Below are positions 1 to 13,910 of a stretch of 64,000 bases of DNA, one piece after another. Numbering within the stretch: position 1 is the stretch's first letter; each line of letters begins with the position of its first letter. The notes below the pieces were generated by a model that saw only the letters and a list, made by a program, of their open reading frames with translations, was not told the DNA's origin and did no database searches. Source of the stretch: Phlebopus portentosus (Eukaryota > Basidiomycota > Agaricomycetes > Boletales > Boletinellaceae); assembly GCA_037892935.1 (NCBI GenBank), contig JAYXKI010000009.1, positions 124,001 through 188,000 of the forward strand, given 5' to 3'. A program made the translations under genes and the position numbers.

Positions 1-1728
1 TCGTAGGAGAATATCTGAAGGACATGCCCGTCGTGCAAATTATGACATCAAGTTCACGATGCGTTCCATCCACAAGTCCGATACCTGTTTCCGTGACTCG
101 CTTTATGTAAGTTGGGACAAAGTCTACCTGTAGCGTTTCTGGAAATGTTCTCAAACAATTTGAAACCAGCGCGAATAAAAACACACGTTATCCGCTTCTG
201 GAGTTCTGATGCTTACTATAACTTGTGAGTGAGGAAGGAATCGTGTTAGAAGAAAGCTTTCGAGTACGATGGTTTGCTATCCACGGTTCCTTTCGAAGCT
301 TCGAACGCATATACTCTCTTGGACCGCTTTTTGCATATCAGATCCTTTGACTGACATCAAGTATGCAGGCTACACAGTATTTTGTAAGCACAGTTGACCA
401 ATGGTAATATGAACCCGTTTGATACATATGTTCATTTCATGTTCGATCTCATGCCTGAAAAGGCACTTATAAAATACCGGATCCCTTAGTTTTTCATGAT
501 CTTCACTGATGAACAGATCTATTTCAGACAATGAGCAAGGCGAAATCGTCACGCAGAGATAGCGAAACTTAAGATTAACTGGGGTTCCATGCCCCAGTGG
601 TTCCGATGTTTTATGAGCGAAAAAGGGTGACGAGAACCAAGTTCTCCCGCGTATATAATTGTATAGGTGTTTAACCTGAGATTGCAAAGCTGGCCCTATT
701 TGTGTCGTAAAGTCCTGAATGACTTGAAGTATCAGACAGAATCTACTATCATGGGGTGAGGCTACGTACGGAACCAATTACCCCCACACTTTTGCCCCCC
801 CAGTCCGCGATACTACTATACCACCATCCGCTGTCGTCCACTGGCCACACGGCAGAGTGAAAAATCCTGCTTTTGAAGTCTTTAAGTCCTTCCATCTCGG
901 CCAAGCCCATCGACTAAGAGATCCGACGGCCGCGAGAACGAAATCTGCCGTATCTTCCACGTCCTCATACTGCTCAGCACTTGATACGGGGCCCGTCGTA
1001 GTGCCCAGCATTGGCTTGCGTACCGGCCTACGAGGTTTCAAATTCCATTGTCCACTATGTTCATTGTAGTTTGCACGATAAGTTCGTGGTTCAGCTTGAT
1101 GTACCGCATCAACTTACATTTCTCAACGATACACTCTATTTCAGATCTGCGGACAAGGAGGGGAGTAAAATGCCGATCAGTCTGTCTTTAGTGATCAAGT
1201 TAGTCCCAAGTAATGGATGATGCGTTTCCTCTACCTTCTCTTCGAACGTGAACTGGTACTAGAACAATGCAGACATGAGCTATATTGTCCCGGTAAGCTA
1301 GTAAGAAACTCACGGAGTGAGCCGGAACGTCACAAGCAATCCCATATTTGCTTTAAGCTTCTGTTCAAGATGCCAGTGAAAAAAAAGCGTCATTTACAGG
1401 ATATATTTATTCGAAAACCGCGTTCCGCCGAATCTGGAATTCTTTTCATAGATAGCAAGATCGATGTTCTTCACCTGCTGCAAAAACCTTCAGACAAAAC
1501 TTAATGTCAGTCAGAACCAATCCCCACAAATTAATACTGGTCAGACCTTGTCCCAGCGAGAGTACCGCTGCAACCAGCTCCATTTACTACCACCTTGAAT
1601 GGCCTGCCTTCATCGATGCTCACCGTGCTTAGTTTGAAATCGGACTGAGTTATGTTCTCTGTCCGAGCACTATTTGTATTCGCGGAATCGTTCGGCGAAA
1701 TGACATCGACTTCGTCTGCTACAGACAT
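1..1728 (-). pseudogene. Decayed flavin-dependent (Baeyer-Villiger type) monooxygenase, tandem copy, truncated by left edge
   Basis: This is a paralogue of the intact monooxygenase at 2336-5085, same strand and same exon order. Recognisable blocks are an N-terminal FAD loop (VVVNGAGCSG), the NADPH-side segment ending GVIGS, the FYK-HE-EHEMN segment, and at the window edge the block IKRVTETGIGLVDGTHRELD. Lesions are visible. The tryptophan codon of the DWSAFYSP block is TGA at 1177-1179. About one base is missing near 898-903, so that AWP and the following EGLKDF block lie in different frames. The fingerprint (842-877) reads F-K-S-R-I-F-H-S-A-V-W-P, with Ser in place of the conserved Gly. GGTW has become GGTR. 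The 3' end lies outside the window. It is very probably non-functional; an assembly error cannot explain several independent changes. Confidence 0.8.
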
Positions 1729-2335
1729 CTATTACGAGGAAGCCTTCTGAGTTGATGAGGGGCGACAAACACTGTGCGCCCTGAGGTATTGACTGGTTAA
1801 CACCGGTCTTCTTTGAGTCTTCCTGGGATTCTGGACGGAGAAAAGGATGGGCACTGGGAATGGTGACTTCCGACACGTCGTACGACATGAAGGGGAACTG
1901 GCTGAAGGACGCAGCAATGCACGACAACTTCCTTCATTTTTATATAAGGAATATGAAAGAATAATCGGCCCTGGCGAATTTATCACTTTAGGATATCCCG
2001 TATGGGTCGGTCGAAGAATTTCACTATGTACTTCGCTGGCCGGACGGCGCTTTCGCGCGGAAGATGATAGTTTCAAGCGAAGTCTCGACTCGGACTGATC
2101 ATTTCCAGAAACGACAAGGAGATCGTCCATCAGGTTTCTTACATAATACGCAATACTTCTGAGATATTCTTATATATCAACATAGCTTAGTCCAGTCAAA
2201 TAACCGACGTCGGTACTCAAAGCTTTCAGCCTCCTGATCTTTTCTATCGGTGTCTCTTTGTTCAAAATGTTGTCACTCAGGAACTACAACCGGAAATCAG
2301 TATATCAGCCGATAGTATAAGATAAAGGGTCATTA
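1729..2335. other. Intergenic, 0.6 kb
   Basis: Lies between the 3' end of the intact monooxygenase and the start of its decayed tandem copy, so it should hold the former promoter of the copy. No coding block, RNA gene or repeat was recognised. Confidence 0.5.
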
Positions 2336-5085
2336 CTACACACCTGGTGGAATGTCAACCTCGTCATCCCTTAAGTACCAAGCGCCTTTCCGTAAGAAAG
2401 TATGTAAGTCAGCCGGATATCAACCTTGGGAGAAAGATATGCGTACGATCCCCAGTCAGATGCTTCTCGTTATAAGTCGATCCGTCCCCGAGCCAGTAGA
2501 ACCGATTGGGTCCTCTAGATCCAGGGACAGAATCAAGGAACTCGTAATTGTAGTCTTCCCAGCGTGGATTCTGGAACGTCTTGACTACATGAAGAGTGGA
2601 TCCTGATTGTCATGTTTTAGCTGCAGCTGACATAGTGTAAGTAAGGAGGCTAACCTGGCCACAGGCCCACGACACGACCCTCTGCCTTCCCCATCTTGTA
2701 CCAAGATCTGCAATTCTCAGTGAACGTCGTCTGCTGCGTATCAGTCTATTTTATCCAGCAGTCAGTGAACACGACTCACAGTTTTGAAGTATTCCTTGTC
2801 AAAAGGTTTAGAGCAAGCATCGTATGTGTGATGGATATGAACAGCACACCTCGAGATACTCGTCAAAATCACGCACAGCCTCGAATTTAGGCTCGATACT
2901 CTTGATATGCTCCCGCTGCATCTTCTTTGCTACCTGAATAGCGTACTCGACTTGTTTCTCCATTACGATGAGCATACTACCGGCACCAAATACGGAGTTA
3001 GGACCCATCGACATGAACCAATTCGGGAAACCGTCTACGCAAAGCGAGATGTAAGTCTCCGGGTGTGGAGTGAATCGATCCTTCAATGTTTGCCCCCCAC
3101 GGCCTATGACCGAGAATGGATAGTTATAAGAGGTGTCATAACCTGAACTCGAACTTCAGCAAAACATCTTGATCAGCGCTGAAAGACTCACCGGTAGCGC
3201 AGACTATCACGTCAAGCTCATGATGAGTCCCATCATCAAGCTCGACGCCTGTTTCTGTGATCCGCTTAATGTCCCTTGGGACAAAGTCCACCTGTTCTAC
3301 GGTTTTGAACCTACCCCAGTGCTCGGTTTTGCAAACGGCAACGTACATTATCTGCCTGTAGCGCCTCGAGGTATCCCGGCCCGGGAGTTAAGCGGCGGCA
3401 TGTTACCGAGAAGTCAGGCATTACTATTGGCATCGATTATTTATCAGTAAATGCTCAAGGCTAGTGTCATCCAATCACTTACGATAATTTGCTATCCATG
3501 GCTTCTTCTTGAGCCTCGAAAGCATATACTCCTTAAATTCCTTCTGCCTCTGTTTTTGCAGATCGGTGCCTCTTATCGTTATCAAGTGCATAGACTATCA
3601 GATTTATTAAGAAAGCTTTTGAAAGGAAACTTCCTTGATTAGGACTTACGTTCATTTCACTTTCAAGTCCATGTCTGAAGTGTTTGTAGAACTCTGGATC
3701 CTTGAGCTTGTTTCTATCTTCGTCAGTAAATATATCTTTTCCACGTCTGTTAGTAAATGAACTTCGGGTTATCGTAGGACAGAAGACGGCGTACGATTGT
3801 CCGACGTTTTGTCATGCCCCAGAATTTCAGACATTCTATCGCCTAGGAACGTAGGCGACAACCATGTCTTCCCGCGAACATAGTTGAACAGATGTTTGAC
3901 CCTAGGCTGCAGAGTAGGGACTATCTGAGTCGCAGTGGAACCCTGTGAAAACAGAAGTCATTGGGTCTTCCTTCTTCCGACTCGAATATTTCAACGTACT
4001 GAACCAATCACGCCGACTCTTTTGTCACTCCAGTCTGCGATGCTACTGTGCCACCATCCGCTCTCGTCCGTCGGCCATGAAGCAGAATGAAGAATGTTCC
4101 CTTTGAAATCTTTCAATCCCTCAATATCAGGCCACGACCACCGGCTAAGAGATCCCACCCCCGCGAGTACGAAGTCTGCAGTGTCTTCGATAGTCTCAAG
4201 CTCATTGTCGGATGCTGATGCTGACGTAGTGTCCGATGAGGCCCGAGGGCGGCGAAGCCTTAGAATCCATTTGCCGCTCGTCTCATCAAACTTCGCGTGG
4301 GTAAGTTCGTGATTCAGTCTTATGTATCGCATAAGTTTATATTTCTCAACGATGCGCTCCGTCTCGGTGCGTATCTCTGGCCCAGGAGAATAGAATGCTG
4401 ACCAATCTGTCTATGGTAACAATTCCAATTTGCGTGATTCAAGAGAATTAGATTCTGTACCTTTTGTTCGAAAGTGAGTTGGTACTATAGAATCATGTAC
4501 TTGGTAAGCGGTGCGGCGTGCGAAGCGAACACAAACGTACGCAGTGAGCAGGCACGTCATTGGCGATACCCTAGTTGACGTTAGTGCGATTTCGAACGGA
4601 TGCATAGCAGACCGTACGGGGTATCTGTTGGAGAACCATGTTCCGCCGACTCCTGCGTTCTTTTCATAGATGGTAAGATCAATGTTCTCCATCCGTTGGG
4701 TGAACCTGCAAAAAGAGGCTTGCAGTTTCTGGAACTGGGTTTACAATCGGAACCATACGAACCTGATCCCTGCAATAATGCCACTGTACCCAGCGCCGAT
4801 AACGACCACCTTGAATTGTCGGCCTTCATCTATGCTCGAAGAGCCTAGTTTGAATCCGGCTTTGGTAACATTTTCCCTTTCGTAATCCAATCCAGGCTTA
4901 GGCGGCAAGTTGACTTCATCTCCATCTTCCGGAGTCAAGGGACTATATACCCCATCAGAACTCGCTGTGGATGTTGGACTCGGTGCATCCTGAGGTATTG
5001 GGGCGATCACTTCAATCTTCCTCGCGTCTGTCTGTTCTACAGGAGATGAGTCATTGTCGAAAACTCCTAGACTGCCGCGAAACAT
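2336..5085 (-). CDS. Flavin-dependent monooxygenase of the Baeyer-Villiger (BVMO) type
   Basis: Multi-exon gene encoding a class B flavoprotein monooxygenase. Such enzymes use NADPH and oxygen to insert oxygen into ketones (Baeyer-Villiger reaction). Visible motifs are the FAD-binding G97-A-G-Y-S-G102 loop; GVGGTWFSNRYPG typical of the family; the exact fingerprint F-K-G-N-I-L-H-S-A-S-W-P (4072-4107), which fits FxGxxxHxxxWP; an NADPH-side GVIGSGSTATQ loop assembled over an intron; and the ATG motif followed by GYDTSYNYPF. C-terminal blocks (CVDGFPNWFMSMGPNS, SWYKMGKAEGR, FYWLGDGS) remain open through to PPGV-stop. At least ten short introns are inferred. About the first 90 residues precede the FAD fold and are low in complexity. 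Substrate is unknown; no biosynthetic cluster is visible around it. It looks intact, unlike its tandem copy. Confidence 0.85.
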
Positions 5086-5417
5086 GACGGGGGGTATAGA
5101 GGAAGATGTGGCGGAGGAATGATCCTATAGGTTCTTAAGGCTATACACACGGAGTGTATTCTAGGAACACCTTATTTCCATCGGCGCTTAACGAGATCAT
5201 CTACCGAACATAGGTGGTCAGTCACAGGGCCAATCCGCAATATATGCTTTCCACGCATGTACAGTAGATGTTCTTTGTATGGGCGCTAACAATACTTCGT
5301 GAATATCCTATCTCAACAAAGGATGGAAGCGTCTTCGGGCGGAGCCTGAACTAGCTTGCGAACGACAACAGAGAACTTCCCGTCTTATATGCTCCACAAA
5401 CCTTACTTCCCCATTGT
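5086..5417. other. Short intergenic region upstream of the intact monooxygenase
   Basis: About 330 bp between the monooxygenase start and the last recognisable frame of the uridine phosphorylase pseudogene. It must carry the monooxygenase promoter; no specific site was recognised. Confidence 0.4.
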
Positions 5418-7183
5418 TTACCAGAGTCGACGAACGTAGTTAGTGTTGATTAAGCGGCATTCGAGTATCGAATATCTGTGCTTAGTATGTCGCATTTCGT
5501 CATTACAACAAACGTACATCATGCGACACGGGAAAAGAAGACAGCAAGTACACCTGAGCCCCGTGGACTTACTCGGAAAGAAGCTCAGCTTAGATGCAAA
5601 CTGCTCTTCCCCCAGACTCTCATCGTGTAAATTCTGCAATTTAAATGAATTAGTACATGATTTCTCACAACGGAAAGGCTCCCACCTCATCCGAGATGCG
5701 AAATTACTTAATGCGTCCAGAACCGCTTGCCCGGCCCATACTTCCAGGGATGCTACTTCAGTTGGGGATATTAGATCTTGAAAAAAAGCGTCGCTGCGCG
5801 AGAATTATTTGAACGACGGCTGCTCGGATATGTGACGGGGAAGACCTAAGACCGGGTTTGTGGGCGCATGAGGTCGAGATTCCCGTTGCTTCACCAGTAT
5901 TGATGTCATGAGAACATCCTGATTCTGGAATGACATCTCCCAATGGAGGAATAGCGGACGGAGGTATGGATAAGCTTGCGGGAGGGGCTGTTGGACTTCC
6001 TAGACCTGACGCCGCCACGAAGACATAAGATGGAGGAGATGGAACGTCTCCATCTAACAGTGCAAGTTCGATGATCAGTCAGGAACCTTTGGTCCGAAAA
6101 GACTGCAGACAAGCCTCGAATATCGCAAGTCCCGGAGTTTTCTGGATCAAATCATCAATGAGTGTTTTGTTATGGTCAGGAAAGCCGGTTTTTCTGTCTT
6201 GTGATGAAAAGGAGCTAAACGGGACACGATTAAAGGTCTCATGGTACCAGTTACAGTGATGAAGTGTACCTGTCAGTGCTTGCATTTACCGTCTGATCTA
6301 TTATCATTACGGGAGTCTCCAAGGTTCGGCATTTTCAGCTTATCTGCCAACTGTGGGCCGTATCAGATCGTGTAACAATATAGGTTTCCGACACTTACAA
6401 AATCATGAAGCTTAGAATCTGCTGTCACTTTTAACCGCGGAACCAAGCGCTCAGAGTCAGCATCAAATAGTAGAAGAATCGGTACTTACAGGTTTAGAAA
6501 CTTCGTATGGACACGCACTGTCATCGCTCGGGACATCCAACAAGAAGTCAAAATCGTAGTTTCTGCGAATAGATATCGATGCATAAGGGACTACCAAGGC
6601 CCCAACAGGATAATCTGTCAATCCTCCACAGGACCCGAGCCTACAATCAGCAAAAGAGCAATAATCGTCAGAGAGTTCCGAGACGGGTCTTGAATCAGAA
6701 GCTGAATAAACGCGCAGATCTTACCTGACTATTACAAGATCTCCATTAATACATTCTCGAACTTCACGAACAAAGAAGTCCATGTTAGGTTAGGATAACC
6801 GATCCCAATGCTGATAATAATACCGATCGGGACACCGCGGTAGCGTCCGGTAATGGTAAGGAAGCCACGGTTCGAGACGAGTCGAAACACTGCCGGAACA
6901 GGCATACCCATGGCTCCATGATATTCGCTGTGTTCGATCTGGTCAAGAAAATGTGCGATCGCCTCCGCGCGCGAAGCAGAGTCGACTGTTATCTGGTCGG
7001 GGCAACTTCAGGATGTCAAGACAGGGAACTCAGCCAGCTTACAATTTTCCCCTGCACGCACACCAAGAGCTATGTGTCTTCCGTCGGATGTCTGAGGAAG
7101 GTCTAAAATTAAAGTAAGTTATTCGTCCAGATCATCGGCAAATTGAAATTCAGCATACTTGCGTCGCTAAAGCTGTTTTTCAT
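5418..7183 (-). pseudogene. Broken uridine phosphorylase (PNP/UDP phosphorylase family)
   Basis: Spliced by eye from ATG at 7183: MKNSFSDAN joins LPQTSDGRHIALGVRAGEN, then DQITVDSASRAEAIAHFLD, VSNRGFLTITGRYRGVPI, MDFFVREVRECINGDLVIVR, GSCGGLTDYPVGALVVP, VNASTDSSFSSQDRKTGFPDHN, METFHLLHL and IRAAVVQIILAQ. This is the order seen in fungal uridine phosphorylases, which convert uridine and phosphate to uracil and ribose-1-phosphate. Frames do not join. A 5-bp tandem duplication (GTTAG GTTAG at 6784-6793) breaks GYPN from MDFF. The intron before METF has GC, not GT, at its donor (6113-6114). The frame changes again after METFHLLHLMSSW and at the A7 run 5781-5787, before QDLISPTEV. The 3' limit is uncertain. 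Read as a recent pseudogene; sequencing indels are the alternative. Confidence 0.75.
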
Positions 7184-7762
7184 GATCTTGAAGAACCACT
7201 ATTAAGTCGTATGGCTCTCCAGGTCGGGCTATCGCCGTCGTGCAGCCAATACGAGAGGGGGGGATGGCAAAATGCGGTAGCCAGATAAGCATCGGCCAGG
7301 GCAATACATACGGCCAAGATGATCGACACGATCTCTTTCCCTCTCTGTGTGGGATCCTCGTGGCAATCTAGAGAGCGAGTGGAGTGATGACTGTACAATA
7401 CTGATTAGAAAATCCATCGGTATTTACAGACACTCTGGAAAATCATTAGAACAGTGTATAGCAAATCAGATGTAGATGTTCTCTTACAGCAAGGGTCCGG
7501 GCTCTCTGTCGAAAATTGAAGCTTGTCGCGACGCCAGGATCTTCCTACCGAACCTACGGACTCCATAGGCAAGTTACAGGGCCTCTGGGAATCCGATCTC
7601 GTGCTTTTTTAACGGAGTGCATCCATCTGATTCACCAATTATGTGGTGCCTTTTCTTGAGGGGAATTAGTACGCAAAACGGCTGGCTCAAGCGGGGCTCG
7701 AAATTTTCGCGGTTGCTGCCGACACGCCAGTAAAGGCAAGGCAGGATCGACACAAGCTTTTC
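7184..7762. other. Intergenic, divergent promoter region
   Basis: Separates the divergently oriented uridine phosphorylase remnant and the pseudouridine synthase. No credible coding block or repeat was recognised. Confidence 0.5.
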
Positions 7763-9062
7763 ATGTCTGTTCGTTCAGCACTGACCAAAGCCTCACGCTC
7801 GGTCCCAAGACATGTCCAAAAACCTGTTCTTATTTCTCAACCATCATGTCTGATTTATGCAGATAAAGCTATTATAGCCATCAATAAACCCCCGGGATTA
7901 ATCTGCCAGTCGAACAAATCCTACGAGGTAAGTCATTGTTTTCCATCTGTCGTTTCGTCGTTGCTCATTATTGAGAAGAAACAAGGAAAAAGGAGTGCCT
8001 TTGACCAACTGTTAGAAGGTACTCAGCTCACTGAGTCCAAATGACGCGGTGCCTGACGTTGCGTTTTCGACAGATTTGAAAGTCGAACTCAGTCTGGATG
8101 ATTTACCTAAACAGGTCCACAGGCTGGACAAGGTTTGTATCCACTCTGCAATTCTAACTATTTAACTCATCTCAATGCTTACCCTCGCTTATGTAGCTTA
8201 CAACGGGAGCTTACCTCTTTGCCAAATCGAACACGCAAGCACGTGCGCTTTCACAGCAATTTCGAGATCATAGTCTCAAGAAAACGTATCTTGCTATCGT
8301 TCGTGGCGGACGCAAAACTTTTCCCGATTCCGCACGTGGATCAATCAATGCACCGCTCAAGGTAGTTGAAGAAAAGGTGGTGGTAGATGAGAAGAATGGT
8401 GTTCCAGCATTGACAGACTGGGAACTTTTGGGCTCGTCAGTGAGTGTCAAGTCGCGTTGCGAACTAGGGTATCACGCAAAGCCTTGTTCCAGGAAGTAGC
8501 ACCATTGTCAATCCTTCGTCTATCACTCCATTCGGGTATAAAGCACCAATTACGGATTCATCTTTCTCAGATATTGCAAGGCATGACAGTCCCCTCGTCT
8601 TCATATGCACGATATGACTGACGTTAGTGGATTTTAGCTCCTATCCTCGGAGACGCGCTTTATTCTTCAAAAGCTCCTCCAAAAAACATTCTGGAGCTCG
8701 TTCCGAAAAGTATCAGCGTTTCACTATCAAGAGATGGTCAGGAGACAAAAAGAACGCCTTCCCTACGTTTGTTCCTACATTCAGCACACATCGATGTCAC
8801 TGTAAGCTTCGTTCGATTTACATTAAAATTTTTGTTAAAGCCAGTCATACTTCAGAGGTATCGCTCCTCTGGGCCTTCCAAACGCCTCAGGCTCGGTATC
8901 AGTGCTCCGCTTCCTTGGTATTTCTTAGAACTATGCAAGGCAGCAAAACTGAGCCAGTATTTGCCTTCGGAATATATTCACGGAGGTCTCATGGTCGACG
9001 GTGTTCCAGTCAATCCTGGCGAAGGTATTCTAGGCTTGGACGGGAAGTGGCTTGGAGCTTGA
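7763..9062 (+). CDS. RluA-family pseudouridine synthase
   Basis: Converts specific uridines of RNA to pseudouridine. The N-terminal exon carries the family block ADKAIIAINKPPGLICQ. After two short introns comes VHRLDK, joined across another intron to LTTGAYLFAKS, giving the RluA catalytic motif HRLDKxTxG with its active-site Asp. Further blocks are KKTYLAIVRG, LSLHSGIKHQLRIHLSQIL and APILGDALY, all typical of the RluA fold. The C-terminal exon ends LGLDGKWLGA-stop. Five or six introns are needed and the frames join cleanly. The basic N-terminus (MSVRSALTKASRSVPRHVQK) would suit a mitochondrial presequence, so a mitochondrial rRNA enzyme is plausible but not proven. Confidence 0.85.
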
Positions 9063-10248
9063 GATATTTGGACGGCATCGGATAATGGTCCATATATAGT
9101 TACATATAGTTGTCTGACATCTCAGTGAGTCCAGATTATGCTTCTTCCCTGTTATCGCCTCTGACACGCTTCTCTCAGCATCGTAGCAAAGTAATTTCTT
9201 TAGACGCATAGTGTGCCGATACTGACGGCGCCGTCCGTCATTATCGCTAAAATTTCGGTTGGACTGCGTCGTTTCGTGGCAATGATATAGAATCCGCGAC
9301 TGGTAATTGGCAGTTTAGCTTTCGCTGCAGGATCATGCGGGGTAACTGACTTAGACTATGAGAACCATGTTCCCCGCGGGCAAAGAAACTATGTGATAGT
9401 GTATTCTTCTGCAATATGTAGTTCTCGGCCATTGCTTCACGTGAGTCTTTTTAGTCTATCGGAAGCATTATTCTGAAAAACTGCCAAAATCAATTGGGTC
9501 CGATCGTCCTCGACCATCACCAACCCCCAACCGTCTAAGGGCTTTCCGCTGCACTCTGTGCTAAGAGACTGACCCTCAACAGTCTGCTCGACGCTCGTGC
9601 CGCTAATCGTTATGAGTATGTAGTCGTGCTCGAGGGTAGGTGAGCTGGCATTAGCGCATCTTCAGACATGATCATTGAAGTTTCCGAAGAAATGCCTTCG
9701 TATCCATTTGGTCGTCAAGTGCTACTTACAGTATACGTGCCTGACAAATTAAAAAGCAAGCATTATGAATCGCGGGACGGATGTTCTTATGTCCTTGGCT
9801 TCCATTCTGCATCGTCTCTGCCTTCCTCGATGGAAACGGGTATGTCTCCGGTCCAATACTTCCTGCGATACTTACCAGTTGAGCGCAAGCGCCCAACATT
9901 TTTTTCCGGAATTGTGGTGAAATGAAGAACAGAATTCTTCGTCCGTAAAAAAAGGGCCCGATGGCGACATTGTATAAAGTTCAAGAATTTTTCCTGGATT
10001 GTCCAGACATATATCCGAAGTGCATATGCATGACACTTACGCGTGAACATATCCGTTTTTCTTCGGCGAAATGGTGAGTGGATTCACAAATAGGAGAGAT
10101 ATCCGTGGCTTTCCAATGATCGAGCGTGCCGCGGTTCTCGTAGCAACAATTTTTGGCATTCGTTTAATCATCGTGCCTCGAATTACCCAGTGACGGCTGG
10201 CCTTTATAACGACTTGGTCCTCTTACTCACACTTATCACGGATCGCCC
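9063..10248. other. Intergenic 1.2 kb with unassigned coding-like blocks on the minus strand
   Basis: No gene was recognised. On the minus strand an open block at about 9466-9650 reads EHDYILITISGTSVEQ and later LDGWGLVMVEDDRTQLILAVF, which has a protein-like composition, and good GTAAGT donors occur near 10040 and 9880. An ATG at 10159 starts an open reading of about 40 codons. No complete splice model joined these pieces in frame, so no gene is called. Confidence 0.3.
10205..10209 (+). promoter_or_regulatory. TATA box of cellobiose dehydrogenase gene
   Basis: TATAA about 40 bp upstream of the cellobiose dehydrogenase start codon. Position and sequence suit a core promoter; transcription start is not known. 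Confidence 0.4.
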
Positions 10249-13359
<3,111 letters not shown>

Positions 13360-13910
13360 CCTCAAAATTTATCAAGATTACCTGTACCTTATTGGCTCTC
13401 CAACGAGCCTTATCTATACATGCTGTTCTATAAATGGTTGAAGCGTTGCTTTCGCCGGTCTGCCGGGCACGAAGTCATGTGCCATAGAATTAGAATTTGC
13501 TTCCGTCACACAGACCTATTCCTGGCTTTCATGGATGTACCCAGAATGTCAGAGGCGTGGGTGTATCGCATCCATCCTTTTATACAGAAGGGCTAGTGTT
13601 CAAGTATCAAGGTTCCAACACAGCAAGGCAGCGCAAGGCAGCGCAATGAAGCACGCATCTCGCTTCTCTTCACACTCGGTCTCAATTGGTCTCGATAAGT
13701 ATCATTAGATGCTATCTTGTGAATGGATGGAAAGACCTCGAACTTAATGACACTGCAGTTCTTCGTCACGGTCATTCCTCATAACGGGGCAGTGTTCGTC
13801 CCATCCTTCACATATACCACCGACTGAGGATTTTTGTAGGAATTCGTCCTTCATCTGTCACCCCATCCTGCTTAGCACTCGAACTTGCATTCTGTTGCGA
13901 TAGCTTCATA
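13360..13910. other. Intergenic, 0.55 kb
   Basis: Between the cellobiose dehydrogenase stop and the first kinase start. A short AAGGCAGCGC direct repeat occurs near 13624-13643. Nothing else was recognised. Confidence 0.4.

Noticed and set aside
6784..6794. GTTAGGTTAGG resembles telomere-type (TTAGGG-like) repeat
   Set aside because: Only two units; better explained as a 5-bp duplication inside the phosphorylase coding region.
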